DNA of 5,544 nucleotides from Bacteroidota bacterium (GTDB lineage Bacteria > Bacteroidota > Bacteroidia > Chitinophagales > Chitinophagaceae): contig CANGMV010000087.1 of the NCBI GenBank assembly GCA_947454745.1, forward strand, positions 1 through 5,544. Direction: 5' to 3'. The first letter of the stretch is position 1. Every line of letters begins with the position of its first letter. The notes below the pieces were generated by a model. It made no database searches. It was not told the origin of the DNA and saw only the letters and a list, made by a program, of their open reading frames with translations. Positions 1 through 5,544 of the stretch are shown in pieces. Made by a program: the position numbers and the translations under genes.

Positions 1-1
1 G

Positions 2-46
2 CGTGAAAGTGAACTTGGTGAACTAAAATGCTACCCTGGCAGATAA
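2..46 (+). CDS. Possible 3' end of an unidentified upstream gene (partial)
   Basis: One plus-strand frame is open from the left edge to a TAA at 44-46 and would encode the 14-residue tail RESELGELKCYPGR. A second frame is open only to a TAA at 24-26 (tail VKVNLVN), and the third stops at once. Such short stretches cannot identify a protein or show that the frame is coding. If there is a gene here, it lies on the same strand as trxA and ends 113 bp before the trxA start. No hairpin with a T-run follows it. The region may simply be intergenic. Confidence 0.2.
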   Translation, partial: RESELGELKCYPGR

Positions 47-110
47 ATTGTCCCCATTGACATGACAAATTCGTGGAAAAGTCAAATAGGCAGGTATTAG
101 AGAATGGAAC

Positions 111-118
111 TATTTTTG
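111..118 (+). promoter_or_regulatory. Candidate -7 element for trxA
   Basis: TATTTTTG matches the Bacteroidota -7 consensus TAnnTTTG at every fixed position. Transcription starting about 5 bases downstream would leave a leader of roughly 35 bases before the ATG at 160. No TTG sits at the usual 19-21 bp upstream spacing, and such motifs arise by chance in AT-rich DNA, so support is modest. A promoter here would lie inside the longer GTG-started reading frame and so favours the shorter trxA start. Confidence 0.25.
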
Positions 119-159
119 AGGTATACAAGATATCCAATAACAAATTAAAAATAAATAAT

Positions 160-477
160 ATGGCATTAGAATTTACAGATGCAAATTTTCAGCAAGTGGT
201 AATGGAAAGTGACAAACTTTCTGTGATTGATTTTTGGGCAGAATGGTGTGGACCTTGTCGTGCAATCGGACCAGTTATTGAGGAATTAGCCGTACAATAC
301 GATGGTAAAGTAAACATTGGTAAAGTAAATGTGGATGTTAACCCTAACTTAAGTATGAACTTTGGCATTACTTCGATCCCAGCCATTTTATTCGTAAAAG
401 GGGGGCAAGTTGTAGATAAGCAAATTGGTGCTGTACCTAAAGCGGTATTGGACAAGAAGATCCAGTCTCATTTATAA
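160..477 (+). CDS. trxA: Thioredoxin
   Basis: This is a single-domain cytoplasmic thioredoxin of 105 residues, close to the usual length of about 105-110. It reduces protein disulfides by dithiol exchange and is normally recharged by thioredoxin reductase, which is not in this window. The active site WCGPCR is at residues 29-34 (Cys30 and Cys33). Asp24, in VIDFWAEWC, is the buried acid that tunes the active site. The cis-proline is Pro74 in the segment TSIPAILF, followed by the Gly81-Gly82 turn. There is no signal peptide or membrane anchor, so it is a housekeeping thioredoxin and not a periplasmic ResA/TlpA type. The frame is open back to a GTG at 73, but the extra 29 residues are Asn/Lys-rich and unlike thioredoxin. 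The family fold begins with MALEFTDANF, so the ATG at 160 is chosen. A terminator 20 bp after the stop makes it probably monocistronic. Confidence 0.94.
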   Translation: MALEFTDANFQQVVMESDKLSVIDFWAEWCGPCRAIGPVIEELAVQYDGKVNIGKVNVDVNPNLSMNFGITSIPAILFVKGGQVVDKQIGAVPKAVLDKKIQSHL

Positions 478-497
478 TACTAAGTATTTAATATTTC

Positions 498-535
498 AAA
501 ATCCCGTCTAGTCTTAAGATCAAACGGGATTTTTT
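498..535 (+). terminator. Intrinsic terminator after trxA
   Basis: AAAATCCCGT (498-507) and ACGGGATTTT (524-533) form a perfect 10-bp stem around a 16-base loop. A run of six T (530-535) overlaps the descending arm and its end. It begins 20 bp after the trxA stop, on the correct strand. The matching A-run on the left arm means the hairpin could also work in the opposite direction, although no minus-strand gene is seen running into it. It separates trxA from the transporter gene downstream. Confidence 0.85.
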
Positions 536-546
536 GTGCCCAACAC

Positions 547-577
547 TTACTAATTAACAATTTATTAATTATCTTTC
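547..577 (+). promoter_or_regulatory. Weak candidate promoter for nupC
   Basis: TTA at 547-549 and TATCTTTC at 570-577 are separated by 20 bp and resemble the Bacteroidota TTG / TAnnTTTG pair with one mismatch in each element. A start about 5 bases downstream would give a leader of about 15 bases. A promoter is expected in this gap because a terminator ends just upstream at 535, but the exact site is uncertain. A TATAAT-like string at 583-588 is too close to the ATG to be the -10 of a normal leader. Confidence 0.22.
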
Positions 578-596
578 TGCCTTATAATAATTAACC

Positions 597-1859
597 ATGG
601 ATAAATTTCAGGGCCTTATTGGGGTCGCTTTGATTTTAGCAATTGCATTTTTGTTTTCTAACAATAAAAAAAGAATCAATTATCGCTTGGTGGCAAGTGG
701 TTTAGCATTGCAATTAGGAATCGGAATATTAGTTTTAAAAATCCCAGCTGTAACTAGTTTTTTTCAAATGCTAGGAAAAGGAATGGGCAAAATTGAGCAA
801 TTTTCTCGTCAGGGTGCAGCATTTGTATATGGCGGAATTTCAGCAACAACTCCTACCGGCCCTACCGATTTTACCAATGGAGGTTTTGTGTTTGCATTTA
901 ATGTTACCGCTACTATTATATTAGTATGTGTTTTAGTTGCCTTATTATATCATTTTGGTATTATGCAAAGAATTGTGGCGGTGATTGCAAAAGCCATGAA
1001 CTTTATTATGCGTGTAAGTGGAGCAGAAGCCTTGAGTAATGTTGCAAGTGCATTTGTTGGTCAAGTAGAAGCTCAAGTTATGATTCGCCCCTATTTACCT
1101 ACGATGACTAAAAGTGAAATTTTAGCAAGTATGAGCGGAAGCTTAGCTTGTATTGCAGGTGGTATTTTAATTGTATATGCAAATATGGGTGCACAAGCGG
1201 GAATGGATTTAGCCCCTAAATTAATTACAGCAAGTTTGATGGCTGCACCAGGTGCGCTTGTTATCGCAAAAATCTTATTTCCGGAAACTGAAGAATCTCA
1301 AACCATGGGTAAAGTGAAATTGGAAGTAAAAAGCCAATACAGCAATACTATTGACGCCATCACACATGGTGCAGGAGAAGGTTTTAAAATTGCCATGAAT
1401 GTGATTGCCATGTTGATTGGATTTATAGCCTTAATCGCATTTATTGATTGGAGTTTATTAAAAATTGGACATGTATTCAATGCTCATTTGGACTTAAGCT
1501 TAAATTATGTTTTTGGTAAAATATTCTACCCTATGGCTTGGGCAATGGGTATTCCCAATGCGGATATTCAAAATGCGGCAACATTATTAGGTCAAAAATT
1601 AACCATTAACGAATTCGTTGCTTTTAAAAGTTTAACAAGTAAAGCTGTTCCTATTATAACTGAAAAAGGTTTATTTATAGTGAGTATCGCCATTTGCGGA
1701 TTTGCGAACTTTAGTAGTGTGGGTATGTTAATTGGAGGCATTGGCGAATTGGTACCAAGTCGCCGTAAGGATCTTGCTGAATTAGGCTTAAAAGCATTGT
1801 TAGCGGGCACCCTAGCTTCGTATTTATCAGCTAGCATTGCAGGTATATTGATTGGCTAA
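597..1859 (+). CDS. nupC: Concentrative nucleoside transporter (NupC/CNT family, SLC28-like)
   Basis: This inner-membrane symporter of 420 residues imports nucleosides using a cation gradient, and the length is normal for bacterial CNTs. Hydrophobic helices are visible near residues 5-20, 31-48, 97-118, 181-197, 209-227, 265-286, 355-378 and 395-418. Family motifs are present: GQVEAQ at 155-160 followed by RPYLPTMTKSE, NEFVAF at 338-343, and CGFANFSS at 367-374. Aligned on these motifs with Vibrio cholerae CNT, Glu339, Phe369, Asn371 and Ser374 match the ribose-binding Glu332, Phe366, Asn368 and Ser371. Gln156 and Glu158 match the base-contacting Gln154 and Glu156. Val157 replaces the usual Thr, and the sodium-site positions look altered (Ser151, Cys185), so substrate preference and coupling ion cannot be assigned. 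The ATG at 597 gives a normal N-terminal first helix and has no Shine-Dalgarno sequence. No terminator is seen before mqnE, so read-through is possible. Confidence 0.92.
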   Translation: MDKFQGLIGVALILAIAFLFSNNKKRINYRLVASGLALQLGIGILVLKIPAVTSFFQMLGKGMGKIEQFSRQGAAFVYGGISATTPTGPTDFTNGGFVFAFNVTATIILVCVLVALLYHFGIMQRIVAVIAKAMNFIMRVSGAEALSNVASAFVGQVEAQVMIRPYLPTMTKSEILASMSGSLACIAGGILIVYANMGAQAGMDLAPKLITASLMAAPGALVIAKILFPETEESQTMGKVKLEVKSQYSNTIDAITHGAGEGFKIAMNVIAMLIGFIALIAFIDWSLLKIGHVFNAHLDLSLNYVFGKIFYPMAWAMGIPNADIQNAATLLGQKLTINEFVAFKSLTSKAVPIITEKGLFIVSIAICGFANFSSVGMLIGGIGELVPSRRKDLAELGLKALLAGTLASYLSASIAGILIG

Positions 1860-1889
1860 TTTTGTATGGTAATGCTTATAGATAATTCG

Positions 1890-1897
1890 TAACTTTG
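1890..1897 (+). promoter_or_regulatory. Candidate -7 element for mqnE
   Basis: TAACTTTG is a full match to TAnnTTTG, 19 bp before the mqnE ATG, and would give a leader of roughly 15 bases. The nearest upstream TTTG (1861-1864) is about 25 bp away, longer than the usual 19-21, so the -33 element is weak or absent. Its position in the short nupC-mqnE gap makes it the best placed of the single promoter motifs here. It suggests mqnE can be transcribed separately from nupC. Confidence 0.38.
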
Positions 1898-1916
1898 TAC
1901 TCAAATAGAGCAGGTT

Positions 1917-3074
1917 ATGAATACGAAGAACATACAAGTAATTATTGATGCCGAAAAAGACAGTCGTTTACAACAAATAGGAAATAAAGTAATTCATAAT
2001 GAACGCCTTTCGTTTGACGAGGGCGTTTATTTATTTGAGAAAGCACCACTACCCTATGTTGGTGCATTAGCCAATTGGAAAAGAGAATCTTTACACGGCA
2101 ACAAAACCTATTTCAATAAGAACTTTCATATTGAACCAACCAATGTTTGTGTATTCTCATGTAAGTTTTGTTCTTACTCCAAACTATACGCACACAAGGA
2201 AGAAGGATGGGAATTAACGATTGACCAAATGCTGAACATCGTTAAGTCTTATGATGGAAAGCCCGTAACCGAAGTACATATTGTAGGTGGCGTTCATCCT
2301 AAATTGACCTTGCCGTTTTTCTTAGAATTGATGCGTGCCATTAAAGCCCATCGCCCTGAATTACATATTAAAGCATTCACACCGGTTGAATTAGAATACA
2401 TGTTTCGTAAAGCAAACGTTTCTACACAGGAAGGTATGCGCTTAGCACATGAAGCGGGCTTGGATTCATTACCAGGTGGTGGTGCCGAAATATTTCATCC
2501 AGAAATTCGTGAACAAATTTGTGCCGATAAAGCAACAGCCGATCAATGGTTGGAAATTCATAAAACAGCACATGAATTAGGCATGCATAGCAATGCTACT
2601 TTATTATATGGTCATATCGAAAAATTCGAACACCGAATTGATCACATGGAACGATTACGTCAATTGCAAGACCAAACAAAAGGCTTTAATACCTTCATCC
2701 CCTTAAAGTTCCGAAATGAAGGCAACGATATGAGTCATGTACCAGAATCAACTTTAGCAAACGACTTAAGAATGTATGCTGTGTCTCGTTTATACTTAGA
2801 TAATTTTCCGCATGTAAAAGCTTATTGGCCAATGTTAGGTCGTGATGTAGCGCAGTTAACATTAAGCTATGGTGTGAATGATATTGACGGTACTATTGAT
2901 GATACCACCAAAATCTATTCAATGGCTGGAAGTGAGGAACAAACACCAGCCATGACCACTGAACAATTGGTGAGACTCATAAAGCAAGTAAACAGACAAC
3001 CAATTGAAAGAGGCACTTTGTATGATGTAATTAAAGATTATTCCAACCACGAATTTGTTGAAGGAGAATTGTAA
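1917..3074 (+). CDS. mqnE: Aminofutalosine synthase MqnE (radical SAM)
   Basis: MqnE catalyses the second step of the futalosine route to menaquinone. It joins the 5'-deoxyadenosyl radical from S-adenosylmethionine to 3-[(1-carboxyvinyl)oxy]benzoate, giving 6-amino-6-deoxyfutalosine. The 385-residue protein has the radical SAM motif CX3CX2C at Cys78, Cys82 and Cys85, which ligates the [4Fe-4S] cluster. Other MqnE-type segments follow: ELHIVGG-like TEVHIVGGVHPKL (118-130), KAFTPVELEY (152-161), LDSLPGGGAEIF (182-193), WLEIHKTAHELG (211-222) and SNATLLYGH (225-233). The C-terminal segment with LDNFPHVKAYWPMLG (294-308) also fits. I prefer MqnE to its paralogue MqnC because of the SNATxLYGH and EIHKTAH wording and the HIEPTNVC lead-in. 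The ATG at 1917 gives a normal N-terminus. An AGCAGG string ends only 2 bases before the ATG, too close for a standard ribosome binding site. The other mqn genes are not in the window. Confidence 0.93.
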   Translation: MNTKNIQVIIDAEKDSRLQQIGNKVIHNERLSFDEGVYLFEKAPLPYVGALANWKRESLHGNKTYFNKNFHIEPTNVCVFSCKFCSYSKLYAHKEEGWELTIDQMLNIVKSYDGKPVTEVHIVGGVHPKLTLPFFLELMRAIKAHRPELHIKAFTPVELEYMFRKANVSTQEGMRLAHEAGLDSLPGGGAEIFHPEIREQICADKATADQWLEIHKTAHELGMHSNATLLYGHIEKFEHRIDHMERLRQLQDQTKGFNTFIPLKFRNEGNDMSHVPESTLANDLRMYAVSRLYLDNFPHVKAYWPMLGRDVAQLTLSYGVNDIDGTIDDTTKIYSMAGSEEQTPAMTTEQLVRLIKQVNRQPIERGTLYDVIKDYSNHEFVEGEL

Positions 3075-4511
3075 TTAACATTCAGCTAACGCAATAGGAA
3101 TTTGAATGGCCAATCCGCCATCGGCTGTTTCTTTGTATTTAACACTCATATCCAATGCGGTATTCCACATGGTCTTAATGACTTTGTCCAAACTTACTAG
3201 TGCAAAATCGGGCTTACTTTGTAACGCCAATTGTGCAGCCGTAATTGCCTTAATAGCACCCATGGTATTGCGTTCAATACAAGGAATTTGTACTAATCCG
3301 CCAACTGGATCACAGGTTAAACCCAAATGATGTTCCATAGCAATTTCAGCAGCCATTAAACATTGTTTTTGATTGCCACCCAATAATTCAGTGAGTGCTG
3401 CAGCGGCCATGGCCGACGAAACACCAATCTCAGCCTGACATCCACCCATTGCAGCAGAAATTGTTGCCCCATTCTTAAATAATACACCAATCGCACTTGC
3501 CGTCATTAGGAATTGACGGATTTGTTCGGGTGTATTTTTATTACAAAAAAGTTGAGCATACATGAGTACGGCAGGTACTACACCAGCTGCACCATTCGTA
3601 GGAGCAGTGACCACTCTTCCAAAACTTGCATTCTCCTCATTCACCGCTAAAGCAAAACAACTGACCCAATCTAAAATATACTTAAAATCGGTTCCTCCTT
3701 TTTGAATTAAATTTTTCCACTCATCTACATTGCTAAATTGTGCATGCTTTAAAAGCTGATTGTTTAAAGCAAATGCACGACGTCTTACTTGTAACCCACC
3801 CGGCAAAACACCTTCGGTAGTACACCCTTTAAACATACATGCTTGCATGGTATCCCATATTGCATCGAGTTTAGTATTTAACAAAGCTTCGGAACAATTT
3901 GTCTTTTCATTCTCTTTAACAATTTCACTAATGTTCATACCTGTTTTAATGCACCAATGCAATAGTTCGTCAGTTGAATAAAAATCAAAAGGCACGTCTA
4001 CTACATTGTCAACAATAGGATTAATCAGCGCTCCTTTTGTATTTTCATATTCAATAAAACCACCCCCGATGGAATAATAGGTAAAAGTATGCGTAAGTCC
4101 TGACTGTGAAATTAAAAATTGTAAAGCATTGGGATGATGTGTAAGCGATTGGTCTCTTAAAAAAATCACATCGGTGTCATAATTAAATTCAATTTGCTTA
4201 TGCTCGTTTAAGTGCAATTGATGATTTGTTTTAATCATATCAACTTTATGATTAATTAAAGAAGTATCCGTAGTAATCGGATCCTCCCCCATTAATCCCA
4301 TAAGTACTGCCATATCGGTTCCATGCCCCTTACCAGTTTTGGCTAATGATCCATACAACTTCACTTGAATTTGTTGAATATCCTTATTGCCAAATTGTAA
4401 GTCATAAGCATGCATACAATGCAAAGCTGCCACCCAAGGTCCCAAAGTATGAGAACTTGATGGGCCAACCCCGATTTTAAACATGTCAAAAACTGATATA
4501 AACTTTTCCAT
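3075..4511 (-). CDS. sdaA: L-serine ammonia-lyase, iron-sulfur type, single chain
   Basis: This cytoplasmic enzyme deaminates L-serine to pyruvate and ammonia using a [4Fe-4S] cluster rather than PLP. From the ATG at 4511 it has 478 residues, with a fused beta domain (about 1-160) and alpha domain (about 180-475). Visible signatures are GVGPSSSHT (14-22), the glycine-rich [15 protein letters not shown] (303-317) and [12 protein letters not shown]. Cluster cysteines are Cys358, Cys400 and Cys411, with the same 42- and 11-residue spacings as the cluster ligands of the Legionella enzyme. The last residue is Cys478, matching the C-terminal cysteine that in Legionella reaches back to the cluster as an intrinsic inhibitor. 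A TTG at 4523 would add four residues, but it lies inside a promoter-like TACATTTG, so the ATG is preferred. The gene converges on mqnE with adjoining stop codons. Confidence 0.93.
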   Translation of the reverse strand: MEKFISVFDMFKIGVGPSSSHTLGPWVAALHCMHAYDLQFGNKDIQQIQVKLYGSLAKTGKGHGTDMAVLMGLMGEDPITTDTSLINHKVDMIKTNHQLHLNEHKQIEFNYDTDVIFLRDQSLTHHPNALQFLISQSGLTHTFTYYSIGGGFIEYENTKGALINPIVDNVVDVPFDFYSTDELLHWCIKTGMNISEIVKENEKTNCSEALLNTKLDAIWDTMQACMFKGCTTEGVLPGGLQVRRRAFALNNQLLKHAQFSNVDEWKNLIQKGGTDFKYILDWVSCFALAVNEENASFGRVVTAPTNGAAGVVPAVLMYAQLFCNKNTPEQIRQFLMTASAIGVLFKNGATISAAMGGCQAEIGVSSAMAAAALTELLGGNQKQCLMAAEIAMEHHLGLTCDPVGGLVQIPCIERNTMGAIKAITAAQLALQSKPDFALVSLDKVIKTMWNTALDMSVKYKETADGGLAIQIPIALAEC

Positions 4512-4520
4512 AATCTTAGA

Positions 4521-4528
4521 CAAATGTA
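4521..4528 (-). promoter_or_regulatory. Candidate -7 element for sdaA
   Basis: Read on the minus strand this is TACATTTG, a full match to TAnnTTTG, ending 9 bases before the sdaA ATG at 4511. A start about 5 bases downstream would leave a leader of only 3-5 bases. No TTG is found at the usual -33 spacing. The motif is one arm of the inverted repeat described separately. Confidence 0.33.
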
Positions 4529-4541
4529 TGTTAGTTTTTAA

Positions 4542-4549
4542 TACATTTG
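4542..4549 (+). promoter_or_regulatory. Candidate -7 element for the serine hydrolase gene
   Basis: TACATTTG is a full match to TAnnTTTG, ending 3 bases before the ATG at 4553. Transcription starting about 5 bases downstream would begin at or just inside the start codon, implying a leaderless or nearly leaderless message. That tight geometry counts against it unless the start or promoter is elsewhere. No TTG lies at the expected -33 position. Confidence 0.28.
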
Positions 4550-4552
4550 GTA

Positions 4553-5544
4553 ATGAAATTGTATATAATTAATGCTTTTCTCGTTTTGTTAAGCATCCCC
4601 ACTGCTGCCCAGGTGAATGAACAATTTTTAGAGAAATTAATGCAACAAAAACCAGATCAATTTGGAGAAATTTTAAACCATCCAAATGAGTATCGTGTAC
4701 AATTATTTTATACGCAAATTGATCGTGACAAAAATAATATTCCACACTTTAAAGAATATAGTTATAGACTAAACCCATCTGAATATTTTTATCCCGCTAG
4801 CACAGTTAAAATGCCCCTTTCCATTATGGCATTAGATAAAATAAATTCATTGGCTAAACCTGGATTGACAAAATCAACTACAATGTATTATGACAGTGTA
4901 GGTGGTAGGCAAGAAACTATTTACAATAATCCTTACGCTCAAAATGGGAGGCAAAATATAGAACAAGCCATTAAAGAAATTTTTTTAGTAAGCGATAACA
5001 ATGCAGCAAATAGACTATTTGAATTTATAGGTCAGGAAGACATTCACAAAAAATTAGTGGAAAAAGGATATCCCGACGCATATATCCGAAACCGATTGGA
5101 ACTAGGGCGTACACAGGAAGAAAACCGACAAACGCAGGCTATTGAATTTTATGATGAAAATGGCAAAAAAGTGTATCAACAAGCAGCGCAATACAATAAA
5201 CAAAAACTGCCCTACTACAATGCATTTTTGGGTAAAGGGTATTACAATAGCAATGATTCTTTAGTAATGGGGCCGATGGATTTTTCAGTTAAGAATAGAA
5301 TTTATTTAAACGACTTGCATCATATTTTGCAATCAGTCATTTTTTATGATCAAACCCCGAAACATCAACAATTCAATCTCACAAAATCGGATCGTGATTT
5401 TTTATTAAAATGGATGCATACCGTACCTACTGAATCCCAATATCCAACTTATGATTCAGCCGACTATTGGCCCTCCTACTGCAAGTTTATGTTTATGGGT
5501 GCCGAAAAAGGTCCCATTCCTTCGAATATTAAAATTTTCAATAA
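4553..5544 (+). CDS. Secreted serine hydrolase, class A beta-lactamase-like fold (3' truncated)
   Basis: The frame opens at an ATG at 4553 and is still open at the right edge after 330 full codons, so the C-terminus is missing. Residues 1-20 look like a Sec signal peptide: a Lys at position 2, a hydrophobic core FLVLLSI, and probable cleavage after TAAQ or TAA. Two active-site motifs of penicillin-recognising serine enzymes are visible: SxxK as STVK at 83-86 (nucleophile Ser83, Lys86) and SDN at 147-149. Their spacing of 64 residues is close to the 60 of class A enzymes (Ser70 to Ser130). The third motif, KTG-like, should lie beyond or at the cut; the last full residues are KIFN and the broken codon begins AA, which allows Lys or Asn. 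Residues about 178-240 are unlike the usual omega loop, and no clear equivalent of Glu166 is seen. It is better called a beta-lactamase-related hydrolase than a resistance enzyme. An in-frame TAG at 4532-4534 limits upstream extension; the only other possible start is a TTG at 4547. Confidence 0.82.
   Translation, partial: MKLYIINAFLVLLSIPTAAQVNEQFLEKLMQQKPDQFGEILNHPNEYRVQLFYTQIDRDKNNIPHFKEYSYRLNPSEYFYPASTVKMPLSIMALDKINSLAKPGLTKSTTMYYDSVGGRQETIYNNPYAQNGRQNIEQAIKEIFLVSDNNAANRLFEFIGQEDIHKKLVEKGYPDAYIRNRLELGRTQEENRQTQAIEFYDENGKKVYQQAAQYNKQKLPYYNAFLGKGYYNSNDSLVMGPMDFSVKNRIYLNDLHHILQSVIFYDQTPKHQQFNLTKSDRDFLLKWMHTVPTESQYPTYDSADYWPSYCKFMFMGAEKGPIPSNIKIFN

Larger units (their letters stand above)
4521..4549. 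repeat. Inverted repeat in the sdaA / serine hydrolase divergent intergenic region
   Basis: CAAATGTAT (4521-4529) and ATACATTTG (4541-4549) are perfect reverse complements, 9 bp each, around an 11-base spacer rich in T. The repeat fills most of the 41-bp gap between two divergent start codons. Each arm contains TACATTTG pointing outward toward its own gene. The symmetry may simply reflect two back-to-back promoters, or it may be an operator for a dimeric regulator. There is no T-run or GC-rich stem, so it is not a terminator. Confidence 0.6.

Noticed and set aside
9..24. Direct repeat GTGAACT at 9-15 and 18-24
   Set aside because: Only two 7-bp copies at the window edge. In one frame it merely encodes a Glu-Leu repeat, so chance is adequate.
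189..455. Minus-strand open frame of 88 codons inside trxA
   Set aside because: It lies entirely opposite a convincing thioredoxin gene, and its translation shows no recognisable domain.
512..519. Palindrome TCTTAAGA in the loop of the trxA terminator
   Set aside because: Eight bases with no loop cannot fold into a useful hairpin, and short palindromes are common; it adds nothing to the terminator call.
1298..1480. Minus-strand open frame of 60 codons inside nupC
   Set aside because: Antisense shadow of the transporter. Its hydrophobic look comes from the complementary codons of membrane helices.
1592..1837. Minus-strand open frame of 81 codons inside nupC
   Set aside because: Antisense shadow over the conserved NEFVAF to CGFANFSS region; no domain or start context of its own.
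1911..1916. AGCAGG-like Shine-Dalgarno before mqnE
   Set aside because: It ends only 2 bases from the ATG, too close for normal pairing with 16S rRNA, and no other gene here has such a site.
3106..3330. Plus-strand open frame of 74 codons inside sdaA
   Set aside because: Antisense to the conserved cluster-binding part of the serine ammonia-lyase; no independent evidence of coding.
3760..3981. Plus-strand open frame of 73 codons inside sdaA
   Set aside because: Antisense shadow with no recognisable protein features.
4512..4523. TTG start for sdaA, four codons upstream of the ATG
   Set aside because: The TTG belongs to the promoter-like TACATTTG, and the added residues MSKI are not needed by the family fold; the ATG at 4511 is simpler.
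4553..5544. Calling the truncated gene a beta-lactamase resistance determinant
   Set aside because: Only the SxxK and SDN motifs are visible; no omega-loop Glu is recognisable and the third motif is outside the window, so only a general hydrolase call is supported.

Overview
The window looks like an ordinary chromosomal segment from an AT-rich member of the Bacteroidota. Three things point that way. None of the five genes has a properly spaced AGGAGG-type ribosome binding site; the starts are preceded by A/T-rich sequence instead. Matches to the Bacteroidota -7 promoter element TAnnTTTG occur just upstream of several starts. The proteins read like Bacteroidota versions of their families. The futalosine-pathway enzyme MqnE fits lineages of this phylum that do not use the classical Men route, possibly Chitinophagia or Cytophagia, but that narrower placement is inference.

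Layout: positions 1-159 hold a possible tail of an unidentified upstream gene and the leader of a small thioredoxin (trxA, 160-477). A clear intrinsic terminator follows (498-535). Next come a concentrative nucleoside transporter of the NupC/CNT family (597-1859) and, 57 bp later on the same strand, the radical SAM enzyme aminofutalosine synthase (mqnE, 1917-3074). On the minus strand, an iron-sulfur L-serine ammonia-lyase (sdaA, 3075-4511) converges on mqnE with no base between the two stop codons. A 41-bp divergent intergenic region then leads to the start of a secreted serine hydrolase related to class A beta-lactamases (4553 to the right edge, truncated).

The genes do not form one obvious pathway. 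They cover redox maintenance, nucleoside salvage, menaquinone biosynthesis, serine catabolism to pyruvate, and a periplasmic or cell-surface hydrolase. The possible functional links are speculative: a nucleoside carrier stands beside an enzyme that makes a nucleoside-like intermediate.

I found no mobile element, CRISPR array, RNA gene, toxin-antitoxin pair or phage gene, and nothing I would call a new biological system. The most useful second looks are the mirror-image TACATTTG motifs between sdaA and the hydrolase gene, the hydrolase itself (its final motif lies outside the window), the substituted substrate and sodium-site residues in the transporter, and the zero-gap convergent pair.
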